64,000 nt of DNA, taken from contig CAJTCH010000002.1 of the NCBI GenBank assembly GCA_910574715.1, positions 70,688 through 134,687 on the forward strand, in the 5' to 3' direction. The position numbers and the translations under genes are program-made. The notes under the pieces were generated by a model, which searched no databases, was not told where the DNA came from, and saw only the letters and a list, made by a program, of their open reading frames with translations. Position 1 is the first letter of the stretch, and each line of letters begins with the position of its first letter. Of the stretch, positions 8,427-15,567 are shown one piece after another. The stretch comes from Lachnospiraceae bacterium. Lineage in GTDB: Bacteria; Bacillota; Clostridia; Lachnospirales; Lachnospiraceae.

Positions 8427-10913
8427 CTAATTCTCCGCCGCATACTGGTCGAATTCCTCCGGGGTCATCAACACCTTCCTTGGCTTCGTCCCTTCCTCAG
8501 GACCCACGACTCCAGCCTCTGCCAACTGATCCATAATCCTTGCCGCACGGTTAAAGCCGATCTTGAAGGCACGCTGCAGCATCCCGATCGACGCCTTGTC
8601 CTTATCAATGATCAGCCGGCCCGCATCTATAAAATACGCGTCGTGGCTGTCTTCCTCCGCCGCTCCCGCCGGCACGGCCATGCCGCCCTCCGGGCTCGTA
8701 TTGACATGGTTCACAACCTCCTCATCGTATGTAACTTCCTCGTTATTCTCCTTGAGATACTCAACCACATCCTGTACTTCCTTGTCCGTGACAAAGGATC
8801 CCTGAACCCTGGCGGGCTTCTGATAGCCGGACGGATAGAACAGCATATCTCCTTTGCCAAGAAGCTTCTCTGCCCCGTTCATATCTATGATCGTCCTGGA
8901 ATCCACTCCCGATGACACGGAGAATGCGATCCTCGACGGCATGTTCGCCTTGATCAGACCCGTGATGACATTCACGGACGGCCGCTGAGTTGCCAGCACC
9001 AGATGGATCCCTGCCGCCCTGGCAAGCTGTGCCAGACGGCAGATCGCCCCTTCTACCTCTCCCGGCGCAACCATCATCAGGTCCGCCAACTCGTCCACGA
9101 TCACGATGATCTGAGGCAGCGGATCTTCCTTCACCCCGTCCTTTGGCGGCATGGACGCGATCTTCTCGTTATATCCCTTCATATCTCTGACGCTGTATTC
9201 CGCGAACACCCGGTACCGGCGATCCATCTCTGCCACCGCCCAGTTAAGGGCTCCGGCAGCCTTCTTAGGATCCGTGACCACGGGGATCATCAGATGCGGG
9301 ATTCCGTTATAGACACTCAGTTCCACCACCTTGGGGTCGATCATGATAAGCTTCACCTCATCCGGCTCCGCCTTATACAGGATACTCATGATCAATGTAT
9401 TGATACACACCGATTTACCGGAACCTGTAGCGCCGGCAATCAGTACATGAGGCATCTTGCCGATATCCGTCACTACCGTCTTCCCGCCGATATCCTTGCC
9501 CACCGCAAATGAGATCTTGGAACGACTGTTCTTGAACTCCGAAGATTCCAGCAGGTCTCTCAGCATGACAGCAGAATTCTCCTTGTTGGGAACCTCGATT
9601 CCCACCGCCGCCTTCCCCGGGATCGGAGCCTCAATACGGATATCCGCTGCCGCCAGATTAAGCTTGATATCATCAGAGAGTCCTACGATCTTGCTGACCT
9701 TCACACCCATCTCCGGCTGGAGCTCATACCGGGTCACCGAAGGACCGCAGCTTACATTGGTCACCGTGACCTTCACACCGAAGTTCTGCAGGATCTGCTG
9801 CAGCTTCATAGCAGTCTCCCGAAGCTGCGCGTCGGACTCTCCCTTCTGCTTCGTCCCCTTCTTAAGGAGGGAGATCGGCGGGATATGATACGCCTTCTTA
9901 GGCTTCTGATTCTCCGTAAGGACCGCGGATGCCACTGCCGCCGTCTCGTCCTTAATCTCTTCCTCCCTGCTGGCCTTCTTACTGCGCTTCCTTGGGGCAT
10001 CGTCCCCGTCTTCTGCCCTGCCGTCCGGCTGCAGCCCAATATCCGGAACCGTATGACTCCGCGGATCCGCAGAAACATATGGCTCTGCCGGCTCCTCCGT
10101 CTCATGGTCAACTGCCTCATCCATGCCGCGGTTGATCTCAAATTCCATCTCCATCGGCGGTTCCTCTGCCGGCTGCGCCTTCTTTCCTCTGCCCTTAGTC
10201 TTCTCCTTAGGCGGATCGATCGTCAGCTCCTTTACGTCCGGAGACTTCTTCGCGATCTCCGTGTCAAAAGAGACGCCCTCCACATGCCTGTCGCTTCTCC
10301 TGCGGGCTCTTGGCTTCCCGCCGTCCCCGTCAAGCATCTGTGTCTCCCGGATCTGTCTTCTTTCCTGAGCCTGCTCACGCCTTCGCGCCGCATCCCTTCT
10401 GGCCCTGTCGTACACCTTGCCGCTCTGGCTCTTAACACCCTTGAGCGCTGATTTGCCGGTGATGATCACCAGACAGATGATCATGAAGGTAACGGCCACA
10501 ACATAGGTTCCTGCGACTCCTATGGCAGGCGTCAGCATCCCGGCAAGACTCTGGCCAAGCCGCCCGCCGCCGTCGTCAATAAGCTCAAGAAACGTGCAGG
10601 AAAGAACCACCATGCACAGGCTTGCAGCCACCTTAAGGTAGGCGTTGGGATTCCCCCGGTTCGAGATCAGAAATGTCACGGCCCAGAATAATACAATCGG
10701 TATCACATATGCCGCCCATCCAAAGAACTCTGCCAGGTTCCCGGCAATGGCCTCGCCTATGAATCCTCCGAATCCAAAATTACTGATCATCATCAGGACA
10801 CTCACCGCAAGTGTCACCCATATGACGATCTCTATTCCGACAAAACCTGTCTCCGTATTCTTCTTTTTTGTCTGCTTCCTGCTCCCCCGTTTATTTGCTT
10901 TAGCAGCCATCAT
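8427..10913 (-). CDS. ftsK: DNA translocase FtsK/SpoIIIE
   Basis: A membrane-anchored hexameric motor that pumps chromosomal DNA through the division or sporulation septum. The 828-aa protein has four N-terminal membrane helices (about residues 28-180), a charged, poorly conserved linker to about 345, and the RecA-like motor. Walker A GATGSGKS is near residue 493 and is followed by the conserved QRPSVNVITGLIKANMPSRI region. The C-terminal winged-helix gamma domain (about 760-828), which reads oriented DNA motifs, is present. GGGGGAG precedes the ATG. tepA lies immediately upstream, an arrangement also found in Bacillus. Confidence 0.96.
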   Translation of the reverse strand: MMAAKANKRGSRKQTKKKNTETGFVGIEIVIWVTLAVSVLMMISNFGFGGFIGEAIAGNLAEFFGWAAYVIPIVLFWAVTFLISNRGNPNAYLKVAASLCMVVLSCTFLELIDDGGGRLGQSLAGMLTPAIGVAGTYVVAVTFMIICLVIITGKSALKGVKSQSGKVYDRARRDAARRREQAQERRQIRETQMLDGDGGKPRARRRSDRHVEGVSFDTEIAKKSPDVKELTIDPPKEKTKGRGKKAQPAEEPPMEMEFEINRGMDEAVDHETEEPAEPYVSADPRSHTVPDIGLQPDGRAEDGDDAPRKRSKKASREEEIKDETAAVASAVLTENQKPKKAYHIPPISLLKKGTKQKGESDAQLRETAMKLQQILQNFGVKVTVTNVSCGPSVTRYELQPEMGVKVSKIVGLSDDIKLNLAAADIRIEAPIPGKAAVGIEVPNKENSAVMLRDLLESSEFKNSRSKISFAVGKDIGGKTVVTDIGKMPHVLIAGATGSGKSVCINTLIMSILYKAEPDEVKLIMIDPKVVELSVYNGIPHLMIPVVTDPKKAAGALNWAVAEMDRRYRVFAEYSVRDMKGYNEKIASMPPKDGVKEDPLPQIIVIVDELADLMMVAPGEVEGAICRLAQLARAAGIHLVLATQRPSVNVITGLIKANMPSRIAFSVSSGVDSRTIIDMNGAEKLLGKGDMLFYPSGYQKPARVQGSFVTDKEVQDVVEYLKENNEEVTYDEEVVNHVNTSPEGGMAVPAGAAEEDSHDAYFIDAGRLIIDKDKASIGMLQRAFKIGFNRAARIMDQLAEAGVVGPEEGTKPRKVLMTPEEFDQYAAEN

Positions 10914-10974
10914 ATTCTCCCCCTTATTCTGGCAATACTATATATTAGTATAGCATTTTTGAAAAGGACTGTCA

Positions 10975-11673
10975 TTACCTATTTTCACTCTTTTTATCCC
11001 GCCACTGATCGATCATTTCGTGCAATTTATTCAATGCATCGCTCATTCCCCCTACTTCATCGATCAATCCTTCTCTCACCGCATCCTTTCCCTCCAGCAG
11101 GGTTCCCACATCCTTCACAAGCTCCGTCTGATTCAGCATCAATTCCTCGATCCTCTTCTGTGTCATACGCGAATGGTCGGCCAGAAAACGGGTGATCCGA
11201 TCCTGCGTCTTGATCATATTGCGCAGGCTCTGGGTAATCCCGATGAACATCCCGTTAGACCGGACCGGATGGATGATCATGGTCCCGCTTGGTACGATGA
11301 AGGAATACTTAGCAGACACCGCAAGCGGCCCTCCGATCGAATGGCTGCCGCCAAGCACCAGCGATACCGTAGGCTTACTCAAGGATGCGATCATCTCAGC
11401 AATGGAGAGCCCGGCCTCCACATCGCCTCCCAGCGTATTCAGGAGGATCAGAAGCCCCTCGATCTCATCGCTGTCCTCAACCTCCGCAAGCAGCGGAAGC
11501 ATATGTTCGTATTTGGTCGATTTCGCGTTGCCGGATACAGCCTCATGCCCCTCGATCTCGCCGATCACCGTCAGAAGCTTGATCCTGTGCCTGCTCTTAT
11601 TCCCCTCTAAGTCCACGCTTCCCAGTTCCTTGATCTGTTCTCTCTTTTGCTCTTCGTGCGCTCCGTCTGACAT
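10975..11673 (-). CDS. tepA: ClpP-fold serine peptidase, TepA-like
   Basis: Resembles TepA, a cytoplasmic ClpP-like protease that in Bacillus subtilis is encoded beside spoIIIE and affects protein export. The 232-aa protein has the ClpP/crotonase fold signatures: LLILLNTLGGDVEAGLSIAE, a nucleophile region with SIGGPLAVSAKY and a histidine in TMIIHPVRSNG, spaced as in ClpP. ATG 11673 is chosen because GGAGGTG lies 6 bases before it; 22 further upstream codons are open but unsupported. That ribosome binding site is part of a terminator-like hairpin (11674-11720). It is followed after 61 bases by ftsK. Confidence 0.88.
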   Translation of the reverse strand: MSDGAHEEQKREQIKELGSVDLEGNKSRHRIKLLTVIGEIEGHEAVSGNAKSTKYEHMLPLLAEVEDSDEIEGLLILLNTLGGDVEAGLSIAEMIASLSKPTVSLVLGGSHSIGGPLAVSAKYSFIVPSGTMIIHPVRSNGMFIGITQSLRNMIKTQDRITRFLADHSRMTQKRIEELMLNQTELVKDVGTLLEGKDAVREGLIDEVGGMSDALNKLHEMIDQWRDKKSENR

Positions 11674-11720
11674 AAAAAACACCTCCATACATATTCTCTC
11701 GTGCTTAGTATGGAAGTGTT
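11674..11720 (-). terminator. Hairpin that ends the metY transcript and contains the tepA ribosome binding site
   Basis: Positions 11678-11690 pair with 11708-11720 over 13 bases with one G-U. On the minus strand the 3' arm contains GGAGGTG, then T6, then the tepA ATG directly. On the plus strand the other side also carries a T run (11721-11732). It can act as a rho-independent terminator after metY and would fold the tepA ribosome binding site into the stem in any read-through RNA. Confidence 0.75.
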
Positions 11721-11755
11721 TCTGTTTTTTTATACCCATTCGGATATACTCTGAT

Positions 11756-13042
11756 CTATAACGATACCTGCATAAGCGCCTGCGTCAGATCTGCCACGAT
11801 GTCTTCGATATTCTCGATTCCCACGCTGAAGCGGATCAGATCCGGCTGCACGCCTGCCTCTAAGAGCTCCTGGTCGTTCATCTGGCGGTGAGTATGGCTT
11901 GCCGGATGGAGCACGCAGCTTCTTGCGTCCGCCACATGCGTCACGATGGCGATCATCTTCAAAGCATCCATCATGCGGACCGCAGCCTCTCTGCCGCCCT
12001 TTAAGCCAAAGGTGATCACGCCGCAGGTTCCGCCCGGCATATATTTCTTCGCAAGCTCATAATACTTGTCGCCCGGCAGGGACGGGCAATTCACCCACGC
12101 CACCTTCTCATGCCCCTGAAGGAACTTTGCCGCCCCAAGCGCATTCTCGCAATGTCTCGCCATCCGAAGATGAAGCGTCTCAAGTCCGATATTCAGAAGA
12201 AACGCATTCTGCGGAGACTGGATCGATCCAAGATCACGCATCAGCTGCGCCGTTGCCTTCGTGATATAAGCGCCCTTCCCAAAACGCTCGGTATATACGA
12301 TTCCGTGATAGGTCTCATCCGGGCTTGTAAGCTCCGGGAACTTATCTGCATAAGCCTCCCAGCTGAAATTACCGCTGTCCACGATGGCGCCGCCCACGCA
12401 GGATGCATGTCCGTCCATGTATTTGGTAGTGGAATGGGTCACGATATCCGCTCCCCACTCAAAAGGCCGGCAATTGATCGGCGTTGCAAACGTATTATCT
12501 ACGATAAACGGCACCCCATGTGCATGAGCCGCCTTCGCAAATTTCTCAAAATCCAGGACCACCAGGGCCGGATTGGCAATACTTTCCCCAAACACAGCCT
12601 TGGTATTCTCCTGAAATGCCGCGTTTAATTCTTCTTCCGTGCAGTCTGGATCCACGAATGTAGCCTCCACTCCCATCTTCCGGATCGTGTGGGCATAGAG
12701 ATTATAAGTCCCCCCATAGAGAGCAGACGCACATACGATATGATCGCCCGCCTTCGCAATATTCATCACCGCATAGAAGTTAGCAGCCTGACCGGAAGAA
12801 GTAAGCATGGCCGCCGCACCGCCCTCCATATCGCAGATCTTCGCCGCTACAGCGTCATTGGTCGGGTTCTGAAGACGGGTATAGAAATACCCGGACTCCT
12901 CCAGATCAAACAGGCGACCCATCTGCTCGCTGGAGCTGTACTTGAAGGTTGTACTCTGATAAATCGGCAATACCCTCGCTTCACCGTTGCCGGGCTCATA
13001 CCCCGACTGTATACATTTGGTTTCTATCTTATAATCGCTCAT
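11756..13042 (-). CDS. metY: O-acetylhomoserine sulfhydrylase (MetY)
   Basis: A cytoplasmic PLP enzyme that makes homocysteine from O-acetylhomoserine and sulfide, a direct sulfur-assimilation route to methionine. The 428-aa length is typical for MetY and longer than cystathionine gamma-synthases. The PLP lysine is in THSTTKYMDGHAS (about residue 208); YTRLQNPT and the C-terminal LHPASHTHRQM and RFSVGIEN motifs are diagnostic. It follows a small unknown gene by 15 bases; no SAM riboswitch or S-box fits into that gap. A terminator-like hairpin follows. Confidence 0.95.
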   Translation of the reverse strand: MSDYKIETKCIQSGYEPGNGEARVLPIYQSTTFKYSSSEQMGRLFDLEESGYFYTRLQNPTNDAVAAKICDMEGGAAAMLTSSGQAANFYAVMNIAKAGDHIVCASALYGGTYNLYAHTIRKMGVEATFVDPDCTEEELNAAFQENTKAVFGESIANPALVVLDFEKFAKAAHAHGVPFIVDNTFATPINCRPFEWGADIVTHSTTKYMDGHASCVGGAIVDSGNFSWEAYADKFPELTSPDETYHGIVYTERFGKGAYITKATAQLMRDLGSIQSPQNAFLLNIGLETLHLRMARHCENALGAAKFLQGHEKVAWVNCPSLPGDKYYELAKKYMPGGTCGVITFGLKGGREAAVRMMDALKMIAIVTHVADARSCVLHPASHTHRQMNDQELLEAGVQPDLIRFSVGIENIEDIVADLTQALMQVSL

Positions 13043-13057
13043 CGCTTTCTCCTTCCG

Positions 13058-13513
13058 TTAAAATATACCAAACAATTTCTTCCTGAAACCGCCGGCGATC
13101 TGGCCGAATTCCGACTTGAGAAGCGTATACTCCGTCACCTTCGTCTCGTTCCAGAGTTCCACCATCCGTCCGGCGATCCGCTCATTCACCGGAACCCTCT
13201 GATAGCAAAGCATAGGAACCACATAGACGGCCATCGTCAGGTTATAATCCATACCTGCCCTGCTCTTCTGCTTCTTAGACATCTCCTGGCCCTTCTGCTT
13301 CACATATGCCGGGATCACCGCCGCAAGCTCCCCGATCATCCGATCCTCATCCGCCTCCTGCTCTTCACACAGGGCGGGCAGGGACATGATCAGGCTTCTA
13401 TGCCTGTCGTACGCCTCTTTAAAAAATTCCTCATAAGTCTCCTTCTTAAAATACTGGATACTCCCCAGCATCTTGTCGAAAAAGTCTTCCAGTGCCTTTC
13501 TGGTCTCTTCCAT
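13058..13513 (-). CDS. Conserved hypothetical protein
   Basis: A 151-aa soluble, mostly helical and charged protein with no signal or membrane segment. I do not recognise a family. Notable stretches are KKETYEEFFKEAYDRHR and a hydrophobic MAVYVVPMLCYQRVPVNE patch. It lies between yebC (41 bases upstream) and metY (15 bases downstream) in one direction, so it is probably co-transcribed with them; that context gives no clear function. Confidence 0.7.
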   Translation of the reverse strand: MEETRKALEDFFDKMLGSIQYFKKETYEEFFKEAYDRHRSLIMSLPALCEEQEADEDRMIGELAAVIPAYVKQKGQEMSKKQKSRAGMDYNLTMAVYVVPMLCYQRVPVNERIAGRMVELWNETKVTEYTLLKSEFGQIAGGFRKKLFGIF

Positions 13514-13554
13514 CCTGTTCCTCCATACTGATACAACCGTAACCGATACGAAAC

Positions 13555-14286
13555 CTACTCGTCCCAGTTATGATACACATCCTGGACATCATCGTCGTCA
13601 TCCAGCATATCCAGCGTCTTCTGGATATTTGCAATATCCTTCTCGTCGGTAAGCTCCACATAAGTCTGCGGGATCATCGTCACCTGAGCCGCAGCCATGG
13701 GAACCCCCGCGTCCTCCATGGCCTGGCGCACGGAACTGAAATCCTCCGGGGAAGTCAGAATCTCATAACTGTCCTCTTCCTCCGCGAAATCCTCCGCGCC
13801 TGCGTCGAGCGCCATCATCATCAGTTCATCCGGGTCCGTCTCATACTCTTCCTTGTCTACCACGATCTGTCCCTTCTTGTCGAACATGAAGGAGACGCAG
13901 CCCGGCGTTCCCACATTGCCGTTCCCTTTGGTAAATGCGTTCTTTACGTTGGAAGCGGTACGGTTCTTGTTGTCCGTCAGCGTCTCAACGATGATCGCCG
14001 TACCGTTCGGCCCATAGCCTTCATATGTAATATGCTCATAACTGGCGGCATTGGCATCGCTGTCCGCACGCTTGATATTACGGTCGATCGTATCGTTCGG
14101 CATATTGTTGGCCTTCGCCTTCGCGATCACGTCGCGCAGGCGGCTGTTATTGGCCGGATCCGCGCTTCCGCCTTCTTTGACCGCCACCGCAAGCTCCTTC
14201 CCGATCTTGGTAAATATCTTGCCCTTCGCCGCATCGTTCTTCTCTTTTTTATGCTTGATATTCGCAAATTTTGAATGTCCTGACAT
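13555..14286 (-). CDS. yebC: YebC/PmpR-family (TACO1) protein
   Basis: YebC proteins were long called transcription regulators; recent work ties the family to helping ribosomes through difficult proline stretches. The 243-aa product has the signature start [16 protein letters not shown], the conserved [15 protein letters not shown]-type block (here [12 protein letters not shown]) and TPGCVSFMF. The acidic C-terminal tail ([12 protein letters not shown]) is typical. It heads a group of genes going on to the unknown 151-aa gene and metY. Confidence 0.95.
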   Translation of the reverse strand: MSGHSKFANIKHKKEKNDAAKGKIFTKIGKELAVAVKEGGSADPANNSRLRDVIAKAKANNMPNDTIDRNIKRADSDANAASYEHITYEGYGPNGTAIIVETLTDNKNRTASNVKNAFTKGNGNVGTPGCVSFMFDKKGQIVVDKEEYETDPDELMMMALDAGAEDFAEEEDSYEILTSPEDFSSVRQAMEDAGVPMAAAQVTMIPQTYVELTDEKDIANIQKTLDMLDDDDDVQDVYHNWDE

Positions 14287-14333
14287 AATCCATCCCTCTC
14301 TTATCTTTTACTCTTTATCGGTTTCTTATTCTA

Positions 14334-15128
14334 TCACTCTTCCCAGCGTTTTTCAATCTTAACCCTCTGGATTGTATTGTTATCCACGAGAAGGACCGTG
14401 AACCGGTAGCCTCCGTAATCAACAACACACCGTTCGTCCTCGCCCGGGATCCGGTCTAACTGATGGACTAAGAATCCGTTCAGCGTCTCGAACTCTTCCT
14501 GATCAAATGAGATCGCAAGCACATCCTCCAGATCGTCTAAGCCTACCATTCCATTGACCAGATAATTGCCGTTCTGCTGCCGCTGGATCCTTACCTCAGC
14601 CTCGTCATGTTCGTCCAGAATATTGCCCACGATCTCTTCCAAGATATCCTCCATCGTCACAAGCCCTGACGTCTGTCCGTATTCATCCAGCACGATCCTT
14701 ATATGGTTCTGGTCTGCCTGCATCTCCTTGAATAGGGTATCGATACTCTTCGTCTCTGGTATGAATGCCGCCGGCCTTATGTATCCTGTAAGTTCCCGAA
14801 GGGGGACCTTGCGGAGCTTTTCATCCAGATAACATGACATTGCCTCCCGAAGATGTATGATCCCGATGATAGAATCGATCTCTCCCTCGCAGATGGGGAA
14901 TCTGGAATAATTCTCCCCCAGCATGAACTTAAGCGCATCCTCCAGAAGCTCCCCGCTGTCGATCACGGTAATATGCTTCCGGTGTGTCATAATGTCCTTC
15001 GCATCCTTATCCATGTAGCGGATGATATTGTGGATCAGTCCCGCCGCCTCCTTCTGGGCGCCCTCGTCCATCTCATCCTCACCCTGGAACAGATGCTTCA
15101 TCCTTTGGAATAAACTGCCTTCTTCCAT
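14334..15128 (-). CDS. CorC/HlyC-like CBS-domain protein
   Basis: The 264-aa protein consists of two CBS domains (about residues 50-165) and a C-terminal transporter-associated (CorC_HlyC) domain (about 180-262). It starts after the position where the DUF21 membrane domain of larger CNNM-type proteins would end, so it is the soluble CorC form, implicated in magnesium and cobalt resistance or efflux. Features are DIMTHRKHITVID, YSRFPICEGEIDSIIGIIH, the linker IVLDEYGQTSGLVTMEDILEEIVG and the final VDYGGYRF strand. It lies 23 bases after mazF in the same direction. Confidence 0.85.
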   Translation of the reverse strand: MEEGSLFQRMKHLFQGEDEMDEGAQKEAAGLIHNIIRYMDKDAKDIMTHRKHITVIDSGELLEDALKFMLGENYSRFPICEGEIDSIIGIIHLREAMSCYLDEKLRKVPLRELTGYIRPAAFIPETKSIDTLFKEMQADQNHIRIVLDEYGQTSGLVTMEDILEEIVGNILDEHDEAEVRIQRQQNGNYLVNGMVGLDDLEDVLAISFDQEEFETLNGFLVHQLDRIPGEDERCVVDYGGYRFTVLLVDNNTIQRVKIEKRWEE

Positions 15129-15151
15129 AACTGTTGTTTCATACTCCTTTG

Positions 15152-15508
15152 CTATGTATGAAGCTCAAAACTGACTTTCAAGGCTTCATCTACTTTGTTC
15201 ATTATCTCTTTATCCAGATGGCATACCAGATCCTTAAGCCGCTGCTTATCTATGGTCCTTACCTGCTCCAGCAATACGACCGAATTCTTAACGATCTGAT
15301 ATCTCCTTGCATCAATCTCCACATGTGTCGGCAGCTTCGCCTTATTCATCCGCGAAGTAATGGCGGCACAGATCACCGTTGGGCTGTGCCTGTTCCCCAC
15401 ATCATTCTGTATGATCAATACCGGCCGGATGCCTCCTTGTTCCGAACCCACCACCGGGCTTAAATCTGCATAAAATATATCTCCACGTCTTACCTGCACT
15501 CTATTCAC
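15152..15508 (-). CDS. mazF: MazF/PemK-family endoribonuclease (NdoA-like)
   Basis: MazF toxins cut single-stranded mRNA at short motifs. The 118-aa product has the full fold: [21 protein letters not shown] at the start, RPVLIIQND, then [17 protein letters not shown] and the [14 protein letters not shown] segment. The gene follows alanine racemase, as ndoA does in Bacillus subtilis, but there the antitoxin gene sits between them. Here only 59 bases separate the two genes, too few for an antitoxin, so this toxin appears unpaired locally. Confidence 0.93.
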   Translation of the reverse strand: MNRVQVRRGDIFYADLSPVVGSEQGGIRPVLIIQNDVGNRHSPTVICAAITSRMNKAKLPTHVEIDARRYQIVKNSVVLLEQVRTIDKQRLKDLVCHLDKEIMNKVDEALKVSFELHT

Positions 15509-15567
15509 ACTCCGATTCTTAAGATATGATAAGTATTACCATCTTTTCTCGGATGTATTCTACAGAG

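Noticed and set aside
13043-13057. Possible SAM riboswitch before metY
   Set aside because: Only 15 bases separate metY from the upstream gene, far too short for an S-box.
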